Program-made: the position numbers and the translations under genes
Assembly (NCBI GenBank): GCA_012064385.1
Contig: QRDG01001525.1
Coordinates: 930,001 to 994,000 of the forward strand
DNA from: Puccinellia tenuiflora
Lineage: Eukaryota; Streptophyta; Magnoliopsida; Poales; Poaceae
Direction: 5' to 3'
DNA length: 64,000 nucleotides
The notes under the pieces: model-generated
Databases searched by the model: none
What the model saw: the letters and a program-made list of their open reading frames with translations, nothing else
Told to the model about the DNA's origin: nothing
Part shown: in pieces, positions 33,487-44,922 of the stretch
Layout of the letters: each line of letters starts with the position of its first letter
How positions within the stretch are numbered: the first letter of the stretch is position 1

Positions 33487-34301
33487 GGGCGTGTTCGGGA
33501 ACCCACTGCTCTGCCCAAATCCGTCGATCCGGCTCTGCGTATGCCAAAACTGCTCTCAGGCCGAATCGATTTGTGTTCGGCGCTGCTCCTGCTCTGTCCA
33601 GCTATTTCGGCCTAGTAATTTTTTTTTTCAGAAATTATACAGAGAGCTAACAGGTGGCCGCGGTGGTGAAGTCGCGCCGGCGCTCGGCCTCCTCCGGCAG
33701 CGCGAGGAGCCCGTCCGCCGCCGACATCGCGGGACTGGAAGGAGACGGGGGGGGGGGGGGGGAACTGGAGCTCCGCCTCAATCCGGCGGTCGCCACGGCC
33801 TGACGCGCTTGGAGATCGGCAAGCAGCAGCCACGAATTCAGTGGCGGAGTTGCGCCGGACGGGCACCCGATGCTCCAGTTCGTCCCGACCGTGGTCGGCG
33901 TGCAGGCGGAGGTCCTCCACCGGAGCTTGGGGAAGGCGGCAGAGGGAACGGACCGGAGGAGCTACTCGATCTGGCCGCGGCGATTCGGGGAAGCAGTGGT
34001 GGGGGACCTCGATGACGAAGCTCCTGCGCGGGGCGAGAGGATGTGGCGGTGGCGGAGCTCCTGCAGCGAGTTGACGAGGATCTTGCGGCGGCCGGAGTCG
34101 GGGGCGACCGCCGAAGTCGGGGCTGCGGCGGGTCTCTGGAGGCGGCTAGGTCGGGGAGAGAAAAGAAGGCTGGCTCGCTCTGCCTCGCTCGATTGGGGAC
34201 TCGCTAGGTCGAGGAGAGAGCGCGCACGACGAGCGAACCGTCCAGTTTCACTTGGCGGTGGCAAAATTGGTGTAATTTTTGGCTGCTCCGGGATTGATTG
34301 C

Positions 34302-36753
34302 TGAAAGAACAAGCTATGCCCGGATGTCGCCTAGAGGGGGGGAGGGGGTGAATAGGCGATTACAACTTTTTCTATTTAAAGGCTTGATAATTACGGAATA
34401 AAACTATGTGTTTAAATTAACAAGCCAACAATCTAATATTCTAGGTTCATCTATGTGCACCAACAACTTATGCTAAGCAATTCAAGCAACAAGGTGATAG
34501 CAAGATAGGAACTTCAAGCACGAAGGCTATCACAATGTAAATTGCATAAGTAAAAGCTCGGGTATAGAAATAACCGAGGCACGTGAAGACGAGGATGTAT
34601 TCCCGAGTTGCTCCTTGTTAAGGGAGTACGTCTCGTTGGAGGGGTGTGAGCTCGCCACAAGAGGCCTACTTAAGATGCCACAAAGGCCTCACCCTATTCT
34701 CCGATGAACCTCACCCAAGGGATTGGTTCACCTTCCACTAACAGAATCCTTCAAGGCGGATTCCGGAGCCCTTTACAACTCTCCTTGGGGCACACCCACA
34801 ACTCAATTGGGGGCTCCCAAACTCGTACCGAAACTTCACAACTCGAAGGCTTCGCGGCACCTCCAACCGTCTTGGGTACACAATGCACCCAAGAGGCAAC
34901 AAGCTCTTAGGAACACAATGCACCCAAGAGTAACAAGCTTCTCAACGTCGATATTCACGTATCACCGTAGGGAGAGCAACCCAATGCAACAAATGCAAGA
35001 GGCAAGAACACACAAAGTGGTCAAGTCCTTCACTCCCAAATTCCAACCAAGCAACAAATGCTTTGGGGGGAATAGGAGAGGAAGAACAAAGGGGATGAAT
35101 ACAAAGCAACCCCAAATCTAGATCCACAAGGTTCTCCTCACTTAGAAGAGATTTTGATTGGTGAAAAGGTAGATCTAGATCTCCTCTCTTGAAACCCTAA
35201 ATTTGGGCAAGAATCATTGGAGGGGAAGAGAGGAATCAAGCTCACAATGATTAGAACAAAGGGGAAGAGCAAGAACAAGTGAGCAAGGTGTGTAACCCGG
35301 TTTTGGGGGGGAAGGAGGCTTTTTATAGCCTCCCCCAAAAACTAGCCGTTGGAGCCTGTCCAGGCCAGAGACTCCGGAGTAAGTGACCGAAGACTCCGGC
35401 CTGCTGGGTCATCGGGGAGGCCGGAGATTCCGATCCTTGGGGCCGGAGACTCCGGTCAGGCCGGAGACTCCGGGCACCCTCCGGGGAAGCTCCGGACCCC
35501 TATCCAGAGGCGCACCACACAGATGCAAAACAGCCGAGAAAATCTGGGGGCCGGAGATTCCGGGTCCCATGGGCCGGAGACTCCGGTGGGCCGGAGACTC
35601 CGCCCCATCTCCGGGGTACCTCCGGACCCAGTCCAGAGACGCACCACACAAAGTCGATTGGCAGCGAAAAACAGAGACCGGAGACTCCGGGTCCTTGGGG
35701 GCGGAGACTTCGGTGTGACCGGAGACTCCGGACCCTCTCCGGGGTAGATCCAAACAGAGAAAACCAGAACTGCCATAACTTTTGCAAATGAAGTCCGAAT
35801 CGAGTGAATCCAATTTTGTTGGAAAGAGGACGACAAGAGCTTACCCTACAAAAACTGAAAATATGAAAACAAGCAAAGGAGATTGTGCGGAGGGATGGAA
35901 TGGTGAGACCTTTCCAAGCGGATGAACCGACAAAATCTTCAACACCGAAAATGCACAAGCTTTTCATCAAGACTCCGTTTTCTATGATCTTGGTCTTGTT
36001 TCGAAGATAATCACAAGCCCTACAAGATCATGCATATACACATCATAGTCTATCATGTGAGGAGGAAAATATAAGGAGAGAGTTTGACCTCAATACCAAA
36101 ACCGGTAAAACCTCCAATACCAAAAACGCAAGAAGATATTCATTAAATCTGTTTTTGGTGAACTAGAGCTTGGTATGGAGATGAACACAAGCTCTAAATT
36201 CTCATATGGATAAAAGCCAAATAAGAACCAATAAAGATGATTGCAAGGATGCAAAGGTTTGTGCTCTCTACGACGATACGATCACGATACTCGGTCGAGA
36301 GCCCCTCTTGATAGTACGGCTATCTATCCTATAATCCGGTCTCTCACTAAACATCATGAGACCGGTAAAATAAAAACCCTATCAAGATCATACCTTTGCC
36401 TTGCGCATTAATCCACTTGTGGTCGATGAAGAATATCTTCAAGCTCACAAGACGAACCACCTTTCTTGATTGCGCCTTGCTTGGTGAAGATTCACATGAC
36501 GCTCCCCCATACACCAAGATGGGGAAAGCACTCTTCGGCATAACTTCACTTGAACTTGGGTGTTGATCAATCCGCACATAGCCTTGATCAACACAAACTT
36601 CTTCTTCTTTTTCTTCCCTTAGCCTTGATTCCAACAAATGGAGATCAAGCAACGCAAATGGACACATCCTACAATTAGCTCAATGCAAACATTAGTTCAT
36701 AGAGATTGTCATTAATTACCAAAACCATGCATGGAATCAACCATGCACTTTCA
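34302..36753. mobile_element. LTR element, single 2.45-kb LTR-like unit, copy 1
   Basis: Starts TGAAAGAACAAGCTATGCCC and ends ACCATGCACTTTCA, with flanking 5-bp ATTGC/ACTGC (one mismatch). The same ends bound the copy at 47531-49916. TG...CA ends, a 5-bp duplication, a TATA-like TTTTTATAG at 35319 and no gag-pol favour a solo long LTR. It contains a near-palindromic minisatellite directly after the TATA-like site, and degenerate repeats of a segment of about 190 bp with TCTATGATCTTGG. Confidence 0.8.
35361..35745. repeat. minisatellite, core CCGGAGACTCCGG
   Basis: About a dozen copies of the near-palindromic core CCGGAGACTCCGG, with GATTCCGG and CTCCGGGG variants, in blocks separated by a repeated spacer (CAGAGGCGCACCACACA). 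Located just downstream of the TATA-like site of the LTR. Confidence 0.85.
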
Positions 36754-36906
36754 ACTGCTCCAAGGATCCCGAAAACTGGTGCTCCGCGATTTGTACACAA
36801 CGCCCCGCTCCGCGGATCTGGATCCGTGGAGCACGCACGTTCGGCGCTGCTCTGGACTGGAGCACTGCGGAGCCAGAGCCCGGAGGGTTGCCGAACACGC
36901 CCTTAA

Positions 36907-37110
36907 GAAATCAAGTTCATCTTGGCATGTATCAACATTCTTCTCGGTCTTATGTGTACTACGTACGGAGTTGTATATGTACGGAAACCGTGTAAATTTC
37001 AGTGGGGACTTGCGTCTCATGGGCTCTGGGCCGTCCCATCGTTTTTTCACCCATTCGGTGCAATCAGGAAAAAAAATAGTTACATCAATAACCAGCGGAA
37101 GATAAGCTGC
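36907..37110 (+). repeat. tandem-array unit 4, 3' end
   Basis: Continues unit 4 after the Harbinger-like insertion (AATCAAGTTCATCTTGGCATG, then CAGTGGGGACTTGCGTCTCA). The end (GCAATCAGGAAAAAAA...ATCAATAACCAGC) matches the 3' flank of the remote copy at 51350. Confidence 0.8.
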
Positions 37111-37189
37111 CTTAAGACAAATGAATGACGTGTCGACGTGTCGTGTCTAATATTGAACCCCTATAGCTTTGCTAGTTTTGGCAGGTGTT

Positions 37190-37300
37190 CTGGGGGCGGG
37201 CACCCAGACGTGTCGTGTCGATCCACGGGATGGGCCGACGCGTACAGCTTGCCCTGGCAGGATTTTGTGTACGTGTGTTCGCCTGGTACACGAACAGCCT
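37190..37300. repeat. gene-less remnant of the glycine-rich-protein array
   Basis: GACGCGTACAGCTTG..TGG and ACGTGT..TTCG..TG.TACAC match the region upstream of the glycine-rich gene at 45130-45230. This suggests that a third array copy was once here. Confidence 0.5.
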
Positions 37301-38340
37301 TGGGAAAATAGGAAATTGCCTTGTGGCCTTGGTGCCGTGACAATGCAGTTATAGAGTCATAGGGGTGAATGTAAATACGTGTATATAAACGTGCTTATAC
37401 TGTGTTTTCCAAAAAGAAAAGTCACAAGTCAATTATTATTCGCCAAACTTTAACAAAAACTTCTTAATGAGATGACATGCAAGTCCTTGCATGTTCTTGA
37501 AAAAAAAAACTTTTAATGAACTTAGTGCTATCCTTAGATGGTACTGTAGTACTTTTCACACTTCGACAAATTTTACATGTGGTTTTTCTCACGTCTAAGT
37601 CAAATGAAGGAACATATCTTGCCTTCTCATGTGGTTTTTGCAACTGGAATTTGATTGAGATCTAGTCACACCCTTTCTCTTATTATTTTTTCACCTTGAA
37701 CACCATTGTGTGCCTTCTTGGGCAACGAAAATAAATGTACACATGTATGATAATTGATGTCAGATTTAGTTTTCTATTATTATTGTACTTTCTTTGGCTT
37801 GGACTTTCATGTCACCGTGTAGGCCTAACAAGTATGTATATGTTGATTTTTCTTTAATAACTTACCTGCGTGTCAACTAAGTATACGGAAAATCTAAGAT
37901 AGTTAAATGGCGTGAAATAACTATTTTTTCAAATTCAACTAAAAGTTAATGTTAGGTAGTACAATGGCAATGATCAATCGAGGTAACATATGTGTGCTGA
38001 TGTTTTTGCTTGCTTTTTCTTGGATATGAAAGAACACAAATTATATTTCAACATGTTAGTCTAGTTAATTAGCCCCAAAAAATGATAACATACGTGTCAT
38101 AGACTTGATGGTCATTGTATTGATCGTAATTATCTAAAGACTCATTGGAGCATGGTTGTTTTACTGGTTTCTTGTTATCTAGAAAGAACTAAGGAGAGAA
38201 AATGATTTTCTTGTGATGTGGCCAAACACCATACAAACATATGGTCTTATACATCATTCACAAACTATAAAACCATGTTAATCATTTTTCCATACATAAT
38301 TAAGTTATTATCTTGTAGCAATGCGGGTATTAAGCTAGTG

Positions 38341-38860
38341 GCTTAAACGGCTACTTTTGGACCTTTGAATAGGGATCTGTTTTGCGTGCGTCCACAATTT
38401 TCCACCCTTGAGGCTTCAAGGTTCAAGGGGGCATGTCGCAAAACCTCTTTGTTCGTTGACACCATGGGACATATCGAAACCCGTGATTTCCATGATGTTG
38501 ACAGAGGTGGGGAATGTCAAGACAGTTATGACTGGAAGACCAGTATTGGAGGAAGCGGAGTATTGGATGCATTTAAGACGTTGCTTCACATGCCTACCTA
38601 TATGAAGATGTTGCCATCCGAAATGTGCATGTGAGCCTAGTGATTAGTGTTTCGCAGGAGCTAGCGGTCCCATATTTCCTATTCGGAGTCTCCAGCGTGG
38701 TGGGTACTTTTAAAGTGTCAATACTCCATATCAGTTTATCCCTTAGTAAATGGCTAGCATGCTGACAATAGAGAAAGAACCAAGAAAATACAGTATATAA
38801 TTTTCTGTAATGTTGGCCACTCTGCACAAGAATTGGGTGCAATACAGCTCATGGAGGCAT
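38341..38860. other. unassigned insertion in the glycine-rich array
   Basis: Sequence with no counterpart in the second array unit (near 43880). An 89-codon ORF (38365-38634) is open, but no family is recognised. Flanking array blocks are 37800-38340 and 38860-39020. Confidence 0.35.
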
Positions 38861-39590
38861 CCTGATTTCCTGACATACACAGCGCATGAAGTAAGGAAGG
38901 CAATCCTGATTTCCAGAGATATACAGCACACGGCACTCTTGATTCTCGACAGCGTGATGGCACCAAACACGATCTCCGTGTTCGAAAGCAGAATCAATCG
39001 ATATAAGACAGAAATTGACAACCACGAACAAAGTATTCCTGGTAGCAGACACAACCAACGGGAGAAAATCACATGCACTTTCTTTCAACTACTATTGTAT
39101 TAAGCTGCAGCCTTACATCCAGACGTCCATTGCCAAGCGGGCTCTCGTTTCCCGATAACAATAGGGAACATCTGGTCTTGTTTGGTTTTTCTTTCAAGGA
39201 TTTTGTCTTTGGAATGAATTGCTCAACTACTCAGGTAACGAAACGTTCATCTACGATCTTTCTTAATTAAGAAAAGATAGGACTGTACGGCAGTTTCTTT
39301 TCTTGAGATGAACATCACACGAACTAGTAGAAGTCTAGAACTAAGAAACGCAAAATTCTGTTCAAAGTACCTCGAATTTGTCATTACTTACACACACACA
39401 CATAAGCATCCAGCGATCGATCTGCTACCAGCACGGCACTATCAAATGAACTAGAGTAGTAATTCACGCGTCAGCCCGGATCACATCCAGCGATCTCATC
39501 TCATGTGCTACTGCTACCAAATTCAGTACTCGTAGTAAACTCCACTTGAGTGCCGAGATTTACGCCTCCGGAAGTACGCCGCACGTACGC

Positions 39591-39971
39591 TCAGAGCCAC
39601 CGAACGAGCGCCGCGGCCGCGAGGGTGGCGGCGGCGCCGGAGACCTTCCAGGCGACGCGTCCGTTCGGCTCGCCCGCGGCGCTGTGCCCGTGCGACCCCG
39701 ACGCGGCCCTGCCAGCGAGGGCGCCGGCACCCGCCCCGGCGAGCGCGCCCGCCCCAGCCCCGTAGATGACCGGACTGGCTCTCCCGCCGCCTCCGAGCCT
39801 CCCGCCGCTGCTCTCGCCGCCGTAGTGCCCCCCGCCGCCTCCGCGGCTTCCACCGCCGTGGGATCCGCCTCCGTGCCCTCCGCCGCGGCAGTCCGCGCCC
39901 TGGAAGCGCGCCGCCACGCAGAGCAGCACCAGACCCAGCGCGCAGAGCTGCAGCCTCGCCCCGCCCTTCAT
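39591..39971 (-). CDS. secreted glycine-rich protein, array copy 1
   Basis: 126 residues, no intron. An N-terminal signal peptide (LQLCALGLVLLCVAARFQGADC) is followed by a Gly/Ser/His-rich domain (GGGHGGGSHGGGSRGGGGGH) and an Ala/Gly-rich stretch with GAGAGALAG repeats. The alanine-rich hydrophobic C terminus (SGAAATLAAAALVRWL) could be a GPI-attachment signal or a membrane tail. Glycine-rich proteins of this type are cell-wall or apoplast proteins in plants, but this one has no diagnostic domain. A TATA-like CATATAG lies about 120 bases upstream of the start (minus strand, near 40090). It is a paralogue of 44524-44922. Confidence 0.75.
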   Translation of the reverse strand: MKGGARLQLCALGLVLLCVAARFQGADCRGGGHGGGSHGGGSRGGGGGHYGGESSGGRLGGGGRASPVIYGAGAGALAGAGAGALAGRAASGSHGHSAAGEPNGRVAWKVSGAAATLAAAALVRWL

Positions 39972-40872
39972 GGCCGCCGTACGTCTCTGGTCTCTCCCTT
40001 GCCCTGGCTACACGCCTCCGCTTCGATGGTCCGATCAGAAATCCCTACCCTCGTTTGCTCGTCCTGGTGCCGCGATTGCGTGCGTGAGCTATATGAAGGG
40101 AGGGGAAAGGAGTCGGTGGGGAAGTTTGCGTTGTGCGTGCCCTGTTCGATGCTCGACGCGTGTTCGTCTGCTACACGGACATGTCTGCATTGGGGAAATG
40201 GGAGATCACCTCGAGGCATCGGGTGATGCTATGGATAGATACTAGTAGCGGCGGGGGTGCACTCGTGCTAGGCTAGCCCACGCGTGAAGCTCCTAGTCGC
40301 CAAACTTCAACAAAATCTTCTTGATGAGATGACACGCAAGACCTTGCATGTTCTAGGAAAAAGAACTTTATCAAAACTAGTGGTAGCTCCTTATATAGTT
40401 ACGGAGCAGATGGTATAGCACTTTATAGTTCACACTTAGACAAATTTTACATGTCGGTTTTTTCTCACGTCTAAGTCAAACGAAGAACGACATCTTGCTT
40501 TGCAAAAAATATTTTTTTCAAGACGATAGGATTTAAATGAAACATTTCCACTTATCTTTCAAAGCCTAGCTTAGAATTAATAAGAGTCGGATAGTACAAT
40601 TTCATACATACAAAGGAAAATCATATGCATGATATTATGTTAATTTAAAAGTCATATATATACACACGTCCTACACTTACCCCTATGAACGCACACACAC
40701 CCCTACCCCTATGAGCACATTCGAAAGACTGAGCCGGCAGATCGAGTTTTAAAATTGAGGAAGTCACCACATACGTCTCGCTAAATGAGAAATATGTCAA
40801 ATCTATGGTTTAGCTTCTAGACAACAAAGACAACAATCACATGTACGATAACAAATCTCACTTTTACATTTT

Positions 40873-43330
40873 TACTAGCACCATACCCGTGCGTTGCAAC
40901 GGGAAAAAACAAAACACAAACGCCTTGATAATAAATTTTTACTTTATGATTTGTGTTTTCGGCTCAGCTTCCGACTGAGTTAGATAAATGTTAACACACT
41001 CCTCTTATGAGGCTACCACCATCACCATGTGACCACCTCTCACTTCCCGAATTTCCTTCCTCCCCTTTAAGAAAATCAATGCGGCGTGTTGATCGAGGTC
41101 GTTAGTATATCTATATTTTGCCAAAACAAACTGAGTACACATGAATAAGTAAAAAAACCTGAAGTTGCAGAAGCCCTGGCAATGCGTCGAGCTATGATCT
41201 TTGCAAAAGATGAAGGATTTTCCAAGATTATTATCGGCTCTGATTGCCTTTCAGTGGTGAATCGAGTGACATCTGGGCAAAATGATCGATCCTTGTGTGG
41301 TCCTGTGATCGGTGACATCAGGAGGTTGGCAGAATCTTTTGCTTCTTGCTCCTTTCGTCATTTATATCGTGATTTAAATGTTGCACTCATAATTTAGCTA
41401 AACTTAGCGAGGCTACGATGTGTTCTGTGTGGCGCGGGTTTGCTCCGGATTGTATCCGTGGGATACTTTGTAATGACCTTTTGATTATGTGATCAATAAA
41501 GCGCACGTTTCGTTCAAAAAAGTAAAAAAAACCCGTGAAATTTATGAAGACAAGTAGTTAATAAAGTCGACCTCTTGTACTTTAATGGAATGTCATAATA
41601 CGGAATATAATAGCAGAAATTCAGAATATATCACCATATATATGCTGAATCATCGCTTGTGATATAAAATTTCAACACGGGAGCTTCTCATGATTCGTAG
41701 TGCGGAGCGTCTATAGTCTCCTACAATAGGGTTTCAGCATAAACCCAATCACTATTTATATGAACAGAAATTGTCATCGACAATACCTTCAAGCCTAGTC
41801 CAAGTACTCTAGCGAATGAAATCTAGATAGTAATTACAACATGAAATTGTGGAGACATGCACTTGCTACGCTGGCTTTGGAATTTACAATTCTTTAGAAA
41901 TATGTCCACGTTGCAGAGCACGCTAGCTAGCAGAAGTCATCGTAAGTAACATAACATAAATCGAATGGATAGATACATACCGTCATGCAGAGTTTCAGTC
42001 AGCTATGTGGCCTGGGATTGAGGAGGCTTTTCACTTCGTCTTTCACAGCACATTCATCGCAAGAAATTTGAAAGATGATTTTGCCAATCGATAAAAGGTT
42101 TTGCATCCTATAATAATGAACTCCCCACAAAAAAGAGCAACATAAATGGATGCAAATCATCACACAAAAGCTAATCAAACATAGTTGGTGTACATTATTC
42201 GTCAAAAGCTGAAGATCATCTGCTGCTACTCAGGTGATGATGTTGGCTGGCTACAATTGGCCATTGCCATGTAACGCCTGAGGAAGCTTGAGAGCGTGAG
42301 TTGGATCAAAATCTGCTGACGCCAGTTTGAGCAACTGCTTGCCTGCCTGAGTTGTACGTACCTGTTAAGACTAATTAACACAAACATCACAGCGCAAAAT
42401 CCCTGAGAATCGAATGAACGAAACAACATTGCACGGAAGAAGAGGCGAGGACCGCCAAAATAATCTTGCCTCTGATCATCTGTGCATTTCTTCTTTCCCT
42501 TCACGGGAGAAATCGACGGCCTGGTACGGGTCGTTGCTAAAGCTTAGTTGTGGCTGTGGTCGGCATCGTCCACACTGACGGGACTCCATCCGCTCGCCTG
42601 AGTAGCGGCATGTCCGCGGCGTCACCCGTCTCGCGTCCTTGCGGTGCGCCGGCGCTCGCTGGCCCCACAAAACGGCGGCCGGTGTGGCCTGAATACGCTA
42701 CGCTCACGCTGCCGGAGAGGCTCCTAGCGGCTCGTCCGCTCCCACCTGGGTTGCAACTGCAGCCAGCGTCCGGACCGACGTGGAGCTCACTCCCGGCGAC
42801 TCGTCCCTTGAGTCACGGCAGCTGGCCCCGATCGGCGGCGCCCCGATGACGTTCAAGCGTCCTGTGGAACCTCCGGCACAGCCGGGCAGCCCCCTTCTTC
42901 AAGCCTAAGAACTGGTCCATACCGCAGCAGTTCCATCGGAGGTAGGCGGAGGCAGGAGCACAAGGGCGTCGTGGGCAAAACTCGTTGTGGCGGCCGAAGT
43001 TTGGGCTTCCGCGTGGAGGAACTGGCGGCAGCGTGGAGCTCTAAGCCGGCGGCGGCTGCGGGGGTATGGCTGCAGATGAAGCGGCGCGGGAGGCGTACGT
43101 GCTAGCTGGCCGCACGAGAGAGCGGCTCGGGACTCGGCAACAATTCAGCAGGGGCGGCGCGATCAAAGGCTGACGCGGTTTCGGGAGCAAAACGCTTTTA
43201 TTCGCTTTTACCGGTGGCAATTGTGTTGTAATATGGCGTTTGGTGGGAGGGTAAGTTCGTACAAATGATGACGTACCATCAAGAACCATCACGTCCGATT
43301 TCAATTTAATAGTAAAGATTATTATACTCT
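40873..43330. mobile_element. composite insertion in the glycine-rich array
   Basis: Begins with a CATACCCGTGCGTTGCAACG motif also seen at 22460. It holds the 5'-truncated LINE (41160-41519), an AT-rich stretch to about 42450, and an unassigned GC-rich block at 42480-43250 without recognisable protein. Array sequence resumes near 43340 (GTGTAGGCCATGACAAGTAT). Confidence 0.45.
41160..41519 (+). mobile_element. 5'-truncated LINE with RNase H (RVT_3) fragment
   Basis: Encodes the C-terminal RNase H-like domain of plant LINEs: EVAEALAMRRAMIFAKDEGF, KIIIGSDCLSVVNRV, then after a one-base frameshift HNLAKLSEA ... CSVWRGFAPDCIRGILCNDL and stop. An AATAAA lies near 41494. The insert is flanked by AAGTAAAAAAACC (41147-41159) and AAGTAAAAAAAACC (41520-41532), a target duplication that also merges with the A-rich tail. 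Confidence 0.85.
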
Positions 43331-44523
43331 AAATTTTCGTGTCACGGTGTAGGCCATGACAAGTATGGACATGTTGGATTTTCTTTAATAACTTACCCTC
43401 GTGTCAACTGAGTGGACGGAAAATCTAAGCTAATTAAATGTTCGGAAATAGCAACAATTCTTCTCAAGTTCGCACTATACAAGTTAATGTTGACTAATAT
43501 AATGTTAATGATCAATCGAGATAACATATGTGTGAAGTGTGCTGATGTTTTTGCTTGAATTTTCTTGGATATGATAGACCATAAATTATTTTTATCATTT
43601 TAGTTTGTTGAACCCATATAGTGATGACATACATTGTTATTGATTTGATGTAATTATTGAAAGACTGACTGAAAGCATGATTTATATTTTACTTACTTCT
43701 TGTCATACGGAGAGGAATAGTGAGAAAATATGATTTTGTTGTGTGTGGCCAACCATCACACAAACATATTATCTTAGACATCATTAACAAAATAGAAAAG
43801 CAAGTTAACAAATTTTCCATACATAATTGAGTTATTATCTTGTAGCACGTGGGTATTAAGATAGTGGCTTAAAGGCCTACGCTCAGGCTTTGCAACGGTG
43901 AAGAGTAATTTTTCCGCGATTTTCTGCATTGCATTTTCTTGTCAATTATTAGACAATATAATCGTGCGATTGATCGAGCACAGGAATAAGGTGGTACACA
44001 TGTAGGGATACCGCACATGAAGGCATGTTGATTTCCTGACATATACAGCACACGAAGGCATGGTGATGATTCTTGACAGCGTGCTGACTGGCACCAAACA
44101 CGTACACGTACACGTACCCCTGTCAGCGGCCGAGAAGAAAATCGATCGAAAAGGCAGAAATAGACAAGCACGAGAAGAAGTTTCACTAGCACCAGACAAT
44201 GACTCAAACTCATCTTCTTCTTCGATTTCGTGGCACAACCAAACGGAAAACACCATGCGAACTAAACTAGTGCTAAAAGTTTCTCGCAAAACCCTGTTCA
44301 AAATACCGCGAACTCGTCACACTAGAACCTAAAGCATCCAGCACTACCAAATCAACTGATCCACAATTTCAAAAAAAAAAAAATCAACTGATCCACTCAT
44401 CAACCCGGATTACATCCAGCGATCTCATCTACCACTGCTAAACTGCTAACCTGCTACGAAATTCAGTAAAATCCACTTCGTGTGACGAGATTTACGCCTC
44501 CGCAACCGCAAGTAGCCGCACGC

Positions 44524-44922
44524 TCAGAGCCACCAGACGAGCGCCGCGGCCGCGAACAAGGCGGCAGTGCCGGAGGCCCTAGACGCGACGCGGACCTGAG
44601 GCTCGCCCGCCGCGCTGTACGACCCCGACGCGGCGCTGCCGGCGAGGGCGCCCGCGCCCGCACCCGCTCCCGCCCCGTAGAAGAACGGACGAGCCCCCCC
44701 GCCGCCGCTCCTCCCTTCCGAGTAGCCTCCGCCCACGTGGCCTCCGCCGAAACCGCCTCCATGGCCTCCGCCGCCTCCCCCTCCTCCATGGCCTCCACCG
44801 CCTCCCCCTCCTCCATGGCCTCCACCACCCACGCCGAAGCAGTACGCGCCCTGGAAGTTGGCCGCCACGCAGAGCAGCACCAGACCCAGCGCGCAGAGCA
44901 TCCTCGTCGCCTCGCCCCTCAT
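44524..44922 (-). CDS. secreted glycine-rich protein, array copy 2
   Basis: 132 residues, no intron. Signal peptide (MLCALGLVLLCVAANFQGAYC), then a domain of GGGGHGGG repeats, GGGFGGGHVGGGYSEGRSGG, an Ala/Gly-rich segment (FFYGAGAGAGAGALAG) and a hydrophobic C terminus (SGTAALFAAAALVWWL). The termini match array copy 1 closely, while the glycine repeats differ in number and lack the serine spacing. A TATA-like CATAAAG lies about 120 bases upstream (near 45040), at the same position as in copy 1. It appears intact. Function unknown beyond probable secretion. Confidence 0.75.
   Translation of the reverse strand: MRGEATRMLCALGLVLLCVAANFQGAYCFGVGGGGHGGGGGGGGHGGGGGGGGHGGGFGGGHVGGGYSEGRSGGGGARPFFYGAGAGAGAGALAGSAASGSYSAAGEPQVRVASRASGTAALFAAAALVWWL

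Larger units (their letters stand above)
33487..36902. mobile_element. PIF/Harbinger (Tourist-like) element, carrying a nested LTR
   Basis: Terminal inverted repeats GGGCGTGTTCGGGAACCC (left) and the complement of GGGCGTGTTCGGCAACCC (right), 17 of 18 matching. TTAA lies on both sides (33483-33486, 36903-36906), consistent with a TTA/TAA target duplication. Without the nested LTR at 34302-36753 it is about 960 bp. Its left arm holds a GC-rich, ORF-like block (33650-34300) with no recognisable protein, possibly captured host sequence, and a G12 run near 33750. Confidence 0.85.

Noticed and set aside
38365..38634. 89-codon ORF between array blocks
   Set aside because: No family recognised and absent from the paralogous unit; kept only as an unassigned insertion.
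42480..43330. GC-rich block as a possible gene
   Set aside because: Short ORFs only, no domain, no coherent splice pattern.
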